From: Candidatus Pantoea floridensis
GTDB taxonomy: Bacteria; Pseudomonadota; Gammaproteobacteria; Enterobacterales; Enterobacteriaceae
DNA: 64,000 nucleotides
Assembly (NCBI RefSeq): GCF_900215435.1
Contig: NZ_OCMY01000001.1
Location: 1,054,001-1,118,000, forward strand
Reading direction: 5' to 3'
The translations under genes were made by a program, and so were the position numbers. Of the stretch, positions 30,024-39,494 are shown piece by piece. The notes below the pieces were generated by a model, which worked only from the letters and a program-made list of their open reading frames with translations, was not told the DNA's origin and did no database searches. How positions within the stretch are numbered: position 1 is the stretch's first letter; each line of letters opens with the position of its first letter.

Positions 30024-30479
30024 ATGCAAGAAGGGCAAAACCGTAAAACATCGTCCCTGAGTATCCTCGCCATTGCTGGAGTGGAGCCGTATCAGGTGAA
30101 ACCGGGCGAAGAGTATATGAACGACGCCCAGCTAGGTCACTTCCGTAAGATTCTGGAAGCCTGGCGCAACCAACTTCGGGATGAAGTAGATCGCACTGTG
30201 TCACATATGCAGGACGAAGCTGCCAACTTCCCGGATCCGGTCGACCGTGCCGCACAGGAAGAAGAGTTCAGCCTGGAATTGCGTAACCGCGATCGTGAGC
30301 GCAAACTCATTAAAAAGATTGAGAAAACGCTCAAGAAAGTGGATGACGACGATTTCGGTTACTGTGATTCCTGCGGTGTAGAAATTGGTATTCGCCGCCT
30401 TGAAGCGCGTCCGACTGCCGATCTCTGCATTGACTGCAAAACGCTGGCAGAAATCCGCGAGAAGCAGATGGCAGGCTAA
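30024..30479 (+). CDS. dksA: RNA polymerase-binding transcription factor DksA
   Basis: Works with ppGpp at the RNA polymerase secondary channel to shape the stringent response. 151 residues, nearly identical to E. coli. Coiled-coil arms (residues about 33-105) carry the tip Asp-x-x-Asp-x-Ala motif [10 protein letters not shown], and the zinc finger has Cys114, Cys117, Cys135 and Cys138 (CDSCGVEIG and CIDC). The ATG at 30024 follows CCAGGAGAAACA; an in-frame upstream start would add seven unlikely residues. The 182 bases after sfsA contain no gene. A large hairpin separates it from gluQ. Confidence 0.98.
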   Translation: MQEGQNRKTSSLSILAIAGVEPYQVKPGEEYMNDAQLGHFRKILEAWRNQLRDEVDRTVSHMQDEAANFPDPVDRAAQEEEFSLELRNRDRERKLIKKIEKTLKKVDDDDFGYCDSCGVEIGIRRLEARPTADLCIDCKTLAEIREKQMAG

Positions 30480-30497
30480 TGGCCGTGAGCAGACTGT

Positions 30498-30540
30498 TAC
30501 CGCACAGCCGGGAAAATGCTGGTTTTCCCGCCGTGCGGTA
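30498..30540 (+). terminator. Large hairpin between dksA and gluQ
   Basis: TACCGCAC (30498-30505) pairs with GTGCGGTA (30533-30540) and GGGAAAA pairs with TTTTCCC inside, giving a two-part stem of 15 bp. It ends nine bases before the gluQ start, whose own Shine-Dalgarno is poor (CTTCTTT). In Shigella a terminator at this site is known to limit read-through from dksA into gluQ; the same control is likely here. Confidence 0.6.
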
Positions 30541-30549
30541 CACTTCTTT

Positions 30550-31485
30550 ATGAACACTTCAACCTCTCCCTGCATCGGGCGCTTCGCTCCCTCTCCTTCT
30601 GGTGACCTGCATTTTGGTTCGCTCATCGCCGCATTAGGCAGTTACCTGAGCGCGCGCGCGCAACAGGGACGCTGGCTGGTTCGTATTGAAGATATTGATC
30701 CCCCCCGTGAAGTTCCCGGTGCGGCAACGCGTATTTTGCAGCAGCTGGAACATTATGGTTTGCATTGGGATGGCGACGTTCTATGGCAGTCACAGCGTCA
30801 TGAAGCCTATCGTGACGCACTCAGCTGGCTCCAAACCCATCGTCAAAGTTACTTTTGCAGCTGCCCGCGCAGCCGTATTCAGTTGCTCGGCGGCAGTTAT
30901 GACGGCCATTGCCGCGATTTGCAGCTGCCGCGGGAGAATGCCGCACTGCGCCTGCGCCAGCATGCGCCGGTGTATGGCTTTGACGATTGCCTGCGCGGGC
31001 ATTTACAGGCGGAAGAACGGTTAGCAGAGGAAGATTTTATTATTCATCGCCGTGATGGGCTGTTTGCTTATAACCTGGCGGTGGTGGTTGACGACCATTT
31101 TCAGGGCGTGAACGAGATTGTACGCGGCGCGGATTTAATTGAACCCACCGTACGGCAAATTGCGCTCTATCAGCAGTTCGGCTGGCCGGTGCCGGCGTAC
31201 CTGCATTTGCCGCTGGCAATCAATCAGGATGGCAATAAGCTTTCCAAACAGAATCATGCGCCCGCGCTGCCCACTGGTGATGCGCGACCGCTGTTAGTCC
31301 AGGCATTGCGCTTCCTGGGCCAGCCGGTAGGTGAAGGTTGGCAGGATGAATCGCTGGAAAGCCTGCTGAAACAGGCTGTCGCACAGTGGAATATCCGCCT
31401 GATTCCGTTGCAGAACGCCATGAAGCCCGATGAAATGACATCGCCATTCCTAAATGGTTCTCAACAGGCTATGATTAGCCGCTGA
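30550..31485 (+). CDS. gluQ: Glutamyl-Q tRNA(Asp) synthetase
   Basis: A truncated glutamyl-tRNA-synthetase paralogue that attaches glutamate to queuosine in tRNA(Asp). 311 residues (E. coli 308). [17 protein letters not shown] is the HIGH-type block, KLSKQN the KMSKS-type block, and CSCPRSRIQ with YDGHCRD supplies the zinc ligands. No anticodon-binding domain is present, as expected. The frame is open to 30385 but homology begins at [15 protein letters not shown]. It follows dksA and a strong hairpin; no clear Shine-Dalgarno is visible. Confidence 0.94.
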   Translation: MNTSTSPCIGRFAPSPSGDLHFGSLIAALGSYLSARAQQGRWLVRIEDIDPPREVPGAATRILQQLEHYGLHWDGDVLWQSQRHEAYRDALSWLQTHRQSYFCSCPRSRIQLLGGSYDGHCRDLQLPRENAALRLRQHAPVYGFDDCLRGHLQAEERLAEEDFIIHRRDGLFAYNLAVVVDDHFQGVNEIVRGADLIEPTVRQIALYQQFGWPVPAYLHLPLAINQDGNKLSKQNHAPALPTGDARPLLVQALRFLGQPVGEGWQDESLESLLKQAVAQWNIRLIPLQNAMKPDEMTSPFLNGSQQAMISR

Positions 31486-31522
31486 TTTTATTAACACCCT
31501 TTTATCACTGTCGAGGTGTCCC

Positions 31523-32935
31523 ATTTTTACCCGAGTCGCTAATTTTTGCCGGAGAGTCCTCAAGCGTGATGAGGAGGCGCCTGAAGAGGTGGAAGCTGAG
31601 AGTCTGATGACCGTCATTCCACGAGAAAGCCACAACATCTCACGCAAAGATATCAGCGAAAACGCCCTCAAAGTGCTCTATCGTCTGAATAAAGCCGGAT
31701 ACGAAGCCTACCTGGTTGGCGGCGGCGTGCGCGATTTGCTGCTGGGCACCAAGCCGAAAGACTTTGATATCACCACCAACGCCACGCCTGAGCAGATGCG
31801 TAAGCTGTTCCGCAACTGCCGCCTGGTGGGACGTCGTTTCCGTCTGGCGCACGTGATGTTCGGTCCGGAAGTGATCGAAGTGGCGACGTTCCGTGGTCAT
31901 CATCAGGAAGAGAGTGAAGAAGATCGCAATAGTTCGCAGCGCGGCCAGAACGGCATGCTGTTGCGCGACAACATTTTCGGCAGCATAGAAGACGATGCTC
32001 AGCGCCGCGATCTCACCATCAACAGCCTCTATTACAGCGTGGCGGATTTCACCGTCCGTGATTATGTTGGTGGCCTGCACGATTTGCAGGAAGGCATCAT
32101 TCGACTGATTGGCGATCCGGAAACCCGCTACCGCGAAGATCCGGTGCGCATGCTGCGCGTGGTGCGCTTCGCCGCCAAGCTTGAGATGCGCATCGCGGCA
32201 GAAACCGCCGAGCCGATTCCACGTCTGGCTACGCTGCTCAACGATATTCCTCCGGCGCGTCTTTTTGAAGAGTCGCTGAAGCTGCTGCAGGCCGGTTACG
32301 GCTACCGCACCTATCAAATGATGCGTGAATATCAGCTGTTCCAGCCGCTGTTCCCGACGCTAACGCGCGGCTTCACCGCTGAAAGCGATAGCCTGATGGA
32401 ACGCATGCTGGCGCAGGTGCTGAAAAACACCGATACCCGTATTCAGAATGATATGCGCGTGAATCCGGCGTTCCTGTTCGGTGCAATGTTCTGGTATCCA
32501 CAGCTGGAATCCGCCGAGCGTATAGCGCAGGAAAGCGGCCTGACCTATTACGATGCCTTCGCACTGTCGATGAACGAAACGCTGGATGAAGCCTGCCGTG
32601 CTCTGGCGATTCCGAAGCGTATTACCACGCTGATTCGCGATATCTGGCAGCTGCAACTGCGTATGTCACGCCGTCACGGCAAGCGTGCGTGGAAGCTGAT
32701 GGAGCATCCTAAGTTCCGCGCGGCCTACGATTTGCTGGCGCTGCGTGCCGAGGTGGAAAACAATCCAGAGCTGCAAAAGCTGACGCATTGGTGGGGCGAG
32801 TTCCAGGCGGCCGCGCCGGTTCAGCAAAAAACCATGATGACCACGCTGGGCGACGATCCGGCACCACGCCGTAAACCGCGTCGTCCGCGTCGCCGTCCAA
32901 CCGGGCCACGTCGCGATACCAATAGCGCGCAATGA
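31523..32935 (+). CDS. pcnB: Poly(A) polymerase I (ATT start codon)
   Basis: Adds poly(A) tails that promote RNA decay and sets ColE1-type plasmid copy number through RNA I. Domains: nucleotidyltransferase head with [11 protein letters not shown] and [13 protein letters not shown] (catalytic Asp pair), [29 protein letters not shown], and a basic C-terminal tail ([16 protein letters not shown]). The first ATG (31607) would cut off conserved residues. ATT at 31523 begins [13 protein letters not shown], matching the E. coli N-terminus, which is known to start at AUU; GAGGT lies five bases before it. The 470-residue product is the family length. Its stop overlaps the folK ATG by four bases. Confidence 0.93.
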   Translation: MFTRVANFCRRVLKRDEEAPEEVEAESLMTVIPRESHNISRKDISENALKVLYRLNKAGYEAYLVGGGVRDLLLGTKPKDFDITTNATPEQMRKLFRNCRLVGRRFRLAHVMFGPEVIEVATFRGHHQEESEEDRNSSQRGQNGMLLRDNIFGSIEDDAQRRDLTINSLYYSVADFTVRDYVGGLHDLQEGIIRLIGDPETRYREDPVRMLRVVRFAAKLEMRIAAETAEPIPRLATLLNDIPPARLFEESLKLLQAGYGYRTYQMMREYQLFQPLFPTLTRGFTAESDSLMERMLAQVLKNTDTRIQNDMRVNPAFLFGAMFWYPQLESAERIAQESGLTYYDAFALSMNETLDEACRALAIPKRITTLIRDIWQLQLRMSRRHGKRAWKLMEHPKFRAAYDLLALRAEVENNPELQKLTHWWGEFQAAAPVQQKTMMTTLGDDPAPRRKPRRPRRRPTGPRRDTNSAQ

Positions 32936-33417
32936 CCCGCGTTTACCTCGCTTTAGGCAGTAATCTGGCCGATCCGCTGCATCAGGTTGATGCAGCGCTG
33001 GCCGCGCTCGATGCCATCCCACACACCTCGCGCATCAAAACCTCTTCGCTGTATCGCACACCGCCCTACGGCCCGCCGGATCAGCCCGATTACCTTAATG
33101 CGGTGGTTGAACTGGAAACCGCGCTGGACGCCGAAGCCCTGCTCGATCACACCCAACGCATTGAGCTGAAACACGGGCGCGTGCGCAAAGCCGAACGCTG
33201 GGGACCGCGCACGCTGGACCTCGACATCATGCTGTTTGGCGACGCCACGATAACTACGCCACGTCTTACCGTGCCGCACTACGACATGCACAACCGCGCT
33301 TTTATGCTGGTGCCGCTGCTGGAAATTGCCCCGCAGCTGTCGCTGCCGAATGGACAAGCATTGTCCGCCATTCTTGCCACGCTCGATCGCAGCGCTATCC
33401 GTTTGTGGTCTGAGTAA
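32932..33417 (+). CDS. folK: 2-amino-4-hydroxy-6-hydroxymethyldihydropteridine pyrophosphokinase
   Basis: HPPK transfers pyrophosphate from ATP to 6-hydroxymethyl-dihydropterin in folate synthesis. 161 residues (E. coli 159) with [12 protein letters not shown] at the start, the [22 protein letters not shown] block, the family signature [15 protein letters not shown] (metal-binding DLD) and [18 protein letters not shown]. Coupled to pcnB through an ATGA overlap. In E. coli a fimbrial cluster separates folK from panB; here only 42 bases do. Confidence 0.97.
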   Translation: MTRVYLALGSNLADPLHQVDAALAALDAIPHTSRIKTSSLYRTPPYGPPDQPDYLNAVVELETALDAEALLDHTQRIELKHGRVRKAERWGPRTLDLDIMLFGDATITTPRLTVPHYDMHNRAFMLVPLLEIAPQLSLPNGQALSAILATLDRSAIRLWSE

Positions 33418-33459
33418 CCCGTAGTACACTGCGCGCATCAGAAAACTCTGGAGTGTGTG

Positions 33460-34254
33460 ATGAAACCGACAACTATCTCCCATTTACGCCAACTGAAAGC
33501 CAGCGGCCGCAAATTCGCCACGCTAACGGCTTATGACTTCAGTTTTGCCCGCCTGTTTGCCGACCAGGGCATTCAGGTGATGCTGATTGGTGATTCGCTG
33601 GGCATGACCGTGCAGGGCCATGAATCGACCCTGCCCGTCACCGTGGCGGATATCGCTTATCACACCGCCGCCGTCCGTCGCGGCGCACCGCATGCGCTGG
33701 TGATGGCCGATTTACCGTTTATGAGTTACGCCACGCCGGAGCAGACCTTCACCAGCGCCGCGCAGCTGATGCGTGCCGGCGCCAACATGGTGAAGCTGGA
33801 AGGCGGCGAGTGGCTGGCAGAAACCGTGCGCATGCTGACCGAGCGCGCCGTGCCGGTATGTGGTCATCTGGGCCTGACGCCGCAGTCGGTGAATGTATTC
33901 GGTGGCTACAAGGTTCAGGGACGCGATGAAGCCGCCGCCGAACGTCTGCTGGCCGATGCGCTGGCGCTGGAAGCCGCTGGCATGCAGCTGCTGGTGCTGG
34001 AGTGCGTGCCGGTGGCATTAGCCGAACGCGTCACTAAAGCGCTGTCGGTGCCGGTAATTGGTATCGGTGCCGGCAATGTCACCGACGGTCAGATTCTGGT
34101 GATGCATGATGCCTTCGGCATTACCGGCGGCCACATTCCCAAATTTGCCAAAAATTTCCTCGCCGAAACCGGCGACATTCGTGCGGCGATTCGCCAATAT
34201 ATTGCCGACGTTGAGGCGGGCACCTATCCAGCCGCTGAACACAGTTTCCAGTAA
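33460..34254 (+). CDS. panB: 3-methyl-2-oxobutanoate hydroxymethyltransferase
   Basis: First committed enzyme of pantothenate synthesis: it adds a hydroxymethyl group from methylene-tetrahydrofolate to alpha-ketoisovalerate. 264 residues, the E. coli length, with [30 protein letters not shown] (metal-binding Asp), KLEGGEW and [20 protein letters not shown] at 33457 directly precedes the chosen ATG at 33460, which follows TGGAG. It leads panB-panC, fifteen bases apart; its folate link to folK may be coincidental. Confidence 0.97.
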   Translation: MKPTTISHLRQLKASGRKFATLTAYDFSFARLFADQGIQVMLIGDSLGMTVQGHESTLPVTVADIAYHTAAVRRGAPHALVMADLPFMSYATPEQTFTSAAQLMRAGANMVKLEGGEWLAETVRMLTERAVPVCGHLGLTPQSVNVFGGYKVQGRDEAAAERLLADALALEAAGMQLLVLECVPVALAERVTKALSVPVIGIGAGNVTDGQILVMHDAFGITGGHIPKFAKNFLAETGDIRAAIRQYIADVEAGTYPAAEHSFQ

Positions 34255-34269
34255 ATCAGGAGATTTGCA

Positions 34270-35124
34270 GTGCTGATCATTGAAACACTGCCGTTGCTGC
34301 GTCGTGAAATTCGTCGCTGGCGTCAGGCAGGCAAACGTATCGCGCTGGTGCCCACCATGGGCAACCTGCATGACGGTCATCTGACGTTGGTCGATGAAGC
34401 GCGAGAACGGGCCGATATTGTGGTGGTGTCGATTTTCGTAAACCCGATGCAGTTTGATCGCCCCGACGATTTGGCGCGTTATCCCCGCACGTTGCAGGAC
34501 GATTGCGAGAAGCTTAATCGTCATAGCGTGGATGTGGTATTTGCGCCGGCGCCAGCGGAGGTTTACCCGCAAGGTCTCGATAGCCAGACGTTTGTCGAAG
34601 TACCGGGACTCTCATCGCTGCTGGAAGGTGCCAGCCGTCCGGGCCATTTCCGTGGCGTCTCTACCGTCGTCAGTAAACTGTTCAATCTGGTGCAGCCGGA
34701 TATCGCCTGCTTTGGCGAAAAAGATTTCCAGCAGCTGGCGATTATCCGCAAGATGGTGGCGGATATGGGCTTCGATATTGAAATTGTTGGCGTACCTACC
34801 GTGCGGGCCAAAGATGGCCTGGCGCTAAGCTCGCGCAATGGCTATCTCACCGCCGACGAGCGTAAAATCGCGGCGGGCTTAAGCCAGGTGATGAACAGCA
34901 TGGCTGAACGCCTGAGCAAGGGCGAACGTCATGTGGAAGAGATTATTGAACAAGCGGAAGCCGCGCTACGTGAAAAGGGTTTCCGTCCAGACGGACTGGC
35001 CATTTGCGATGCCGCCACGCTGCAAGCGTTGACGGTTGATAGCCAACGCGCGGTGATCCTGATGGCAGCCTGGCTGGGCAATGCGCGTCTGATCGATAAT
35101 CAGCAAGTGGATCTGACGGAGTAA
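34270..35124 (+). CDS. panC: Pantothenate synthetase
   Basis: ATP-dependent ligase joining pantoate and beta-alanine. 284 residues (E. coli 283). The GTG start at 34270 follows CAGGAG and gives [17 protein letters not shown]. Blocks: [16 protein letters not shown] (HxGH nucleotide-binding motif), [23 protein letters not shown] and [10 protein letters not shown] (KMSKS-like). It is co-transcribed with panB; the beta-alanine it uses comes from PanD, encoded 41 bases downstream. Confidence 0.96.
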   Translation: MLIIETLPLLRREIRRWRQAGKRIALVPTMGNLHDGHLTLVDEARERADIVVVSIFVNPMQFDRPDDLARYPRTLQDDCEKLNRHSVDVVFAPAPAEVYPQGLDSQTFVEVPGLSSLLEGASRPGHFRGVSTVVSKLFNLVQPDIACFGEKDFQQLAIIRKMVADMGFDIEIVGVPTVRAKDGLALSSRNGYLTADERKIAAGLSQVMNSMAERLSKGERHVEEIIEQAEAALREKGFRPDGLAICDAATLQALTVDSQRAVILMAAWLGNARLIDNQQVDLTE

Positions 35125-35165
35125 CGTTCCGTCGTTTATTAGCAGCATACAAAGGTTATCCCGCT

Positions 35166-35546
35166 ATGATACGTACCGTACTTCAAGGCAAACTGCATCG
35201 CGTTAAAGTGACCCAGGCGGATTTGCATTACGAAGGTTCCTGCGCCATTGACCAGGATTTCCTCGACGCGTCCGGCATTCTGCAATATGAAGCCATCGAT
35301 ATCTATAACGTCACCAACGGCCAGCGTTTTTCCACCTACGCTATCGCCGCAGAACGCGGCTCGAAGATCATCTCCGTCAACGGTGCCGCCGCACGCTGCG
35401 CCTGCGCTGGCGATATTATGATCATCTGTTCTTATGTGCAGGTAGAAGATGAAGTCGCCCGCAGCTGGCAGCCGAAAGTCGCCTATTTCGAAGGTGATAA
35501 TGAGATGAAGCGCCTTGCCAAGGCGTTGCCAGTTCAGGTCGCCTGA
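35166..35546 (+). CDS. panD: Aspartate 1-decarboxylase precursor
   Basis: Pyruvoyl enzyme that makes beta-alanine for pantothenate. 126 residues (E. coli 126). The self-cleavage site is Gly24-Ser25 in [10 protein letters not shown], producing the pyruvoyl group. Lys9 and Tyr58-region active-site residues ([14 protein letters not shown]) are present. It follows panC directly here, whereas E. coli has yadD between them. It ends at a strong terminator facing yadH. Confidence 0.97.
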   Translation: MIRTVLQGKLHRVKVTQADLHYEGSCAIDQDFLDASGILQYEAIDIYNVTNGQRFSTYAIAAERGSKIISVNGAAARCACAGDIMIICSYVQVEDEVARSWQPKVAYFEGDNEMKRLAKALPVQVA

Positions 35547-35552
35547 TGCAAC

Positions 35553-35580
35553 AAGGGCGCGGTTTTTACACCGCGCCCTT
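35553..35580. terminator. Terminator after panD (bidirectional)
   Basis: AAGGGCGCGGT, short T-rich loop, ACCGCGCCCTT: an 11-bp stem between the convergent panD and yadH stops. T and A runs on both sides permit use in both directions. Confidence 0.85.
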
Positions 35581-35606
35581 GTTATTCGTCGGGTCGCCGA
35601 CCGTCA

Positions 35607-36377
35607 TTACGTACGTAATCCCCTGCCACGCTGAATCAGCGTATACACCAGCACGTAAAACACCACGATAAAGGCAATCAGCACCGAGAGCGTAAACACC
35701 AGCGGCACATCGTTGATGCCGAGGAAACCGTAACGGAAGCCGCTGATCATATACACCACCGGATTCAGCTTCGACACCGCTTGCCAGAACGGCGGCAGCA
35801 GCGTCAGCGAGTAGAACACGCCGCCCAGATAGGTTAACGGTGTCAGCACGAAGGTAGGAATCAGGCTGATATCATCAAAAGTGCGCGCGAAGACCGCATT
35901 CAGCAGGCCCGCCAGCGAGAACAGGATGGCAGTGAGCAGCAGCGTCAGCGCCACCATCGACCACGAATGCACGTGGAACGGCACGAAGAACAGGGAAATC
36001 GCAGTAACCAAAATGCCCACGCACACGCCACGCGCCACGCCACCGCCGACATAACCGGCAATGATAATGTGCGTCGGCACCGGCGCCACCAGCAGCTCTT
36101 CAATATTGCGCTGGAACTTGGCGCTGAAAAACGACGACGCCACGTTGGCATAAGCGTTGGTGATCACCGCCATCATAATCAGGCCCGGCACGATAAACTG
36201 CATGTAGCTGAAACCGTGCATATCACCGATACGTGAACCAATCAGGTTGCCGAAGATGATGAAATACAACGTCATGGTGATGACAGGCGGTACCAGCGTC
36301 TGAATCCAGATGCGGGCGAAGCGGTTAATCTCTTTGCTCCAGATACTCTTGAGCGCCACCCAATACAAGTGCGTCAT
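35607..36377 (-). CDS. yadH: ABC transporter permease YadH
   Basis: ABC-2-type integral membrane protein, 256 residues as in E. coli, with about six membrane segments (FIVPGLIMMAVITNAYANVA, MVALTLLLTAILFSLAGLLN, TLSVLIAFIVVFYVLVYTLI). The substrate is unknown; relatives export drugs or polysaccharides. Its start overlaps the yadG stop by four bases, so the two form one exporter. Confidence 0.95.
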   Translation of the reverse strand: MTHLYWVALKSIWSKEINRFARIWIQTLVPPVITMTLYFIIFGNLIGSRIGDMHGFSYMQFIVPGLIMMAVITNAYANVASSFFSAKFQRNIEELLVAPVPTHIIIAGYVGGGVARGVCVGILVTAISLFFVPFHVHSWSMVALTLLLTAILFSLAGLLNAVFARTFDDISLIPTFVLTPLTYLGGVFYSLTLLPPFWQAVSKLNPVVYMISGFRYGFLGINDVPLVFTLSVLIAFIVVFYVLVYTLIQRGRGLRT

Positions 36378-37300
36378 GCTTTCACTCCTGTTTTTCCCTG
36401 CGTCAGGCTGACGAACAGCTCCTCAAGGCGGTTAGCTTTGTTACGCATACTCAGCACCTGCACGCCCTGCGCGCTCAGCTGGCTGAACACACTGTTCAGC
36501 CCCTGCTCGCGCATCACTTCCACTTCCAGCGTGGAGGTATCCACCAAACGATACTGGAAGCCCTCCAGCTGCGGCAGCGGGCTGCGCGGAGCGAGATCCA
36601 GAATGAAGGTTTCGGATTGCAGCTTGGAGAGCAACCCTTTCATCGAGGTGTTTTCCACCAGCTCGCCGCTCTGGATAATACCGATATTACGGCACAGCAT
36701 CTCCGCCTCTTCCAGGTAGTGCGTGGTGAGGATAATGGTGGTGCCTTTGATGTTCAGCTCTTTCAGGAAGCTCCACATAGAGCGGCGCAGTTCGATATCA
36801 ACGCCGGCAGTGGGTTCATCGAGGATGAGCAGCTTCGGCTCATGCATCAGCGCACGCGCAATCATCAGGCGACGCTTCATGCCGCCCGAGAGCATGCGTG
36901 CACGTTCGTTGCGTTTGCCCCATAGATCGAGCTGATTGAGGTATTTTTCCGCGCGTTTATTGGCTTCAGCGCGTTCAACACCGTAATAACCGGCCTGATT
37001 GACCACAATCTGCATCACAGTTTCAAACGGGTTAAAGTTGAACTCCTGCGGCACCAGCCCGAGCTGACGCTTGGCATTGACCACATCTTTTTGCAGGTCA
37101 TAACCAAATACGCGCACGCTGCCGCCGGATTTATTCACCAGCGAGCTGATAATACCGATGGTGGTCGATTTTCCAGCGCCGTTGGGGCCCAGTAAGGCGT
37201 AAAAATCACCCGCTTCTACGTTGAGATCGAGTCCTTTCAGCGCCTGTACGCCGCCGGGATAGGTTTTGGTTAGCCCGGAAATTTCCAGTGCATATGTCAT
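36374..37300 (-). CDS. yadG: ABC transporter ATP-binding protein YadG
   Basis: ATPase partner of YadH, 308 residues as in E. coli. Walker A GPNGAGKST, Q-loop LVPQEF, signature LSGGMKRRL, Walker B LLILDEPTAG and switch His in LTTHYLEEAE are all present, with an extra C-terminal domain of about 80 residues. The frame extends upstream to 37369, but MTYALEISGLTKTYPGG matches the family start. The 202 bases upstream to hpt contain no gene; in E. coli the carbonic anhydrase gene can lies there. Confidence 0.95.
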   Translation of the reverse strand: MTYALEISGLTKTYPGGVQALKGLDLNVEAGDFYALLGPNGAGKSTTIGIISSLVNKSGGSVRVFGYDLQKDVVNAKRQLGLVPQEFNFNPFETVMQIVVNQAGYYGVERAEANKRAEKYLNQLDLWGKRNERARMLSGGMKRRLMIARALMHEPKLLILDEPTAGVDIELRRSMWSFLKELNIKGTTIILTTHYLEEAEMLCRNIGIIQSGELVENTSMKGLLSKLQSETFILDLAPRSPLPQLEGFQYRLVDTSTLEVEVMREQGLNSVFSQLSAQGVQVLSMRNKANRLEELFVSLTQGKTGVKA

Positions 37301-37502
37301 TGCGAATCCATACCTTGTTGTAGTGACATCAAAGCCAGATGAAAAAAGCCGATGCGCGCGAATCTGCATGCGCTGTCGCAGGTCATTAAGATTAAGAAAT
37401 CAATGGAGTTTAGCAGAGAGTCGAGCCAGCCCATAAGCCGCTGGCTCACGGGCTGCGCAGTTTATCTCAGGCGGGAGAGATTAGCCTTGGAAGATTGTGC
37501 GG

Positions 37503-38039
37503 TTATTCGCCAGTTGGGATAACTTTGCCGATATACGGCAAATGGCGATAGCGCTGGGCGTAATCGATACCGAAGCCCACCACGAATTCATCCGGAATGG
37601 TGAAGCCGACATATTCCACGGTCACATCCACTTCGCGGCGCTCTGGCTTATCCAGCAGCGTACAAATCGCCAGCGACTTTGGCTCGCGCAGGCGCAGAAT
37701 CTCGCGTACTTTGCTCAGGGTGTTGCCGGAATCGATGATGTCTTCGACGATCAGTACATCTTTGCCGCGAATATCTTCATCAAGATCCTTGAGAATTTTC
37801 ACGTCGCGGGTGCTCGACATTCCGCTGCCATAGCTTGACGCCGTCATAAAGTCGACTTCATGCGGCACGTCGATAGCGCGGCACAGATCGGCCATAAACA
37901 TAAAGGAGCCGCGCAGCAGACCCACCAACACCATTTCGCTGCCGCTGTCGCGGTAGTGTTCGTTAATCTGCGTGCCCAGTTCGGCAATGCGGGTTGCAAT
38001 CTCTTGCTCGGAGATCATCACGTCGACGGTATGTTTCAT
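37503..38039 (-). CDS. hpt: Hypoxanthine phosphoribosyltransferase
   Basis: Purine salvage enzyme converting hypoxanthine (and less well guanine) with PRPP to the nucleotide. 178 residues, the E. coli length. The PRPP loop is [14 protein letters not shown], the flexible loop is [12 protein letters not shown], and the base-binding end is [15 protein letters not shown]. It is divergent from the PLP enzyme gene at 38205; a PurR-like operator lies in the shared region. Confidence 0.97.
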   Translation of the reverse strand: MKHTVDVMISEQEIATRIAELGTQINEHYRDSGSEMVLVGLLRGSFMFMADLCRAIDVPHEVDFMTASSYGSGMSSTRDVKILKDLDEDIRGKDVLIVEDIIDSGNTLSKVREILRLREPKSLAICTLLDKPERREVDVTVEYVGFTIPDEFVVGFGIDYAQRYRHLPYIGKVIPTGE

Positions 38040-38116
38040 TGCATGCGTCCAATAACGGTTTTTGGAAAGCCACGAAGTCTATCATAGACGAACGGGCGTC
38101 TAACGCTGCGCACACA

Positions 38117-38132
38117 ACGCAAACGATTTCGT
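38117..38132. promoter_or_regulatory. PurR-like operator between hpt and the PLP enzyme gene
   Basis: ACGCAAACGATTTCGT matches the PurR consensus ACGCAAACGTTTNCGT with one mismatch. It is 78 bases upstream of hpt and 73 upstream of the divergent gene. PurR control of a purine salvage gene is biologically plausible; control of the divergent gene would be new. Confidence 0.6.
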
Positions 38133-38204
38133 GGCGAAATTTATCGCGCTGACGTTAACTGTATGGACGAGTTCGCCCCTTCACCGCTTGGTTCTGGAGT
38201 TCCT

Positions 38205-39494
38205 ATGACCGCTTCATCCAGTAAAAAAACACAGATAGGTACGCGCGATTTGCATCCGGAAACGCAGATGCTGAATTACGGTTACGATCCGCAGTTGTCA
38301 GAAGGCGCGGTTAAACCGCCGGTGTTTCTTACCTCCACCTTTGTGTTTAACAGCGCCGAAGAGGGACAGGACTTTTTCGATTTTGTCGCCGGACGCAAGC
38401 AGCCGCCGGAAGGCAAAAGTGGCGGGCTGGTCTATTCGCGCTTCAACCATCCCAACAGCGAAATCGTTGAGGATCGGCTGGCCATCTATGAAGGTGCCGA
38501 GAGCGCTGCGCTGTTTTCTTCTGGCATGTCGGCAATTGCCACCACGCTGCTGACGTTTGCCCGTCCGGGCGAAGTGATTCTGCATTCTCAGCCGCTGTAT
38601 GGCGGCACCGAAACGCTGTTAAGTAAAACGCTGCACGATTTGGAAATCAAAGCGGTCGGTTTTAGCGATGGCACCAGTGAAGACAAGGTGCATGAAGCGG
38701 CGAAAATGGCATGGCAACGCGGGCGCGTGGCGCTAATTTTGATTGAAACGCCAGCCAATCCCACCAACAGTTTGGTGGATATCAAACTGATGCAGGAGGT
38801 CGCGGATGTGATTGCTCAGCAGCAAGGCTCGCGCCCCATTCTCGCCTGCGATAACACGCTGCTGGGCCCGGTGTTTCAGCATCCGCTGCAGCATGGCGCG
38901 GATTTGTCACTCTATTCGTTAACCAAATACGTGGGCGGCCATTCGGATTTGATTGCCGGCGCGGTGCTGGGCAGCAAAGCGTTGATCGGTAAAGTGCGAT
39001 CGCTGCGCAGCGCCATCGGTACGCAACTCGATCCACACTCTAGCTGGATGATTGGTCGATCGCTGGAAACGCTGTCGCTGCGGATGGAGAAAGCGGCGAG
39101 TAATGCGGAGAAAGTGGCGGCATTTTTACGCGATCATCCGCAAGTGGAAAAACTGCATTGGCTGCCGTATCTGGATGCAGAGAGCCCGGCGGGCCAAACC
39201 TATCAGCGTCAGTGCAGCGGCGCGGGATCGACGTTCTCGTTTGATATTCGAGGCGGACAACCGGCCGCATTCCGCTTCCTCAATACGCTGGCGCTGTTCA
39301 AGCTGGCGGTGAGCCTCGGCGGCACGGAATCGCTCGCCAGCCATCCAGGCAGCACCACCCATTCAGGCGTGCCGCAGGAAGTGCGTCAGCGTATCGGTAT
39401 CACCGACGCGACCATTCGCTTATCAATTGGCATCGAACACGCCGATGATTTGATTGAAGATATGCGCCTGGCGCTCGAGGCAGCGCTTAACTAA
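38205..39494 (+). CDS. Cys/Met metabolism PLP-dependent enzyme (cystathionine gamma-synthase / methionine gamma-lyase family)
   Basis: 429 residues of the gamma-family of PLP enzymes in sulfur amino acid metabolism. Visible: [17 protein letters not shown], the [17 protein letters not shown]-phosphate site, [22 protein letters not shown] and the PLP lysine in [18 protein letters not shown], then [18 protein letters not shown] for the carboxylate. Sequence alone does not separate synthase from lyase; it is longer than E. coli MetB (386) and resembles the group usually called cystathionine gamma-synthase family. The ATG at 38205 has GGAG five bases upstream, better than the ATG at 38163. It occupies the place of gcd in E. 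coli and its end overlaps the convergent cueO stop by eight bases. Confidence 0.85.
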   Translation: MTASSSKKTQIGTRDLHPETQMLNYGYDPQLSEGAVKPPVFLTSTFVFNSAEEGQDFFDFVAGRKQPPEGKSGGLVYSRFNHPNSEIVEDRLAIYEGAESAALFSSGMSAIATTLLTFARPGEVILHSQPLYGGTETLLSKTLHDLEIKAVGFSDGTSEDKVHEAAKMAWQRGRVALILIETPANPTNSLVDIKLMQEVADVIAQQQGSRPILACDNTLLGPVFQHPLQHGADLSLYSLTKYVGGHSDLIAGAVLGSKALIGKVRSLRSAIGTQLDPHSSWMIGRSLETLSLRMEKAASNAEKVAAFLRDHPQVEKLHWLPYLDAESPAGQTYQRQCSGAGSTFSFDIRGGQPAAFRFLNTLALFKLAVSLGGTESLASHPGSTTHSGVPQEVRQRIGITDATIRLSIGIEHADDLIEDMRLALEAALN

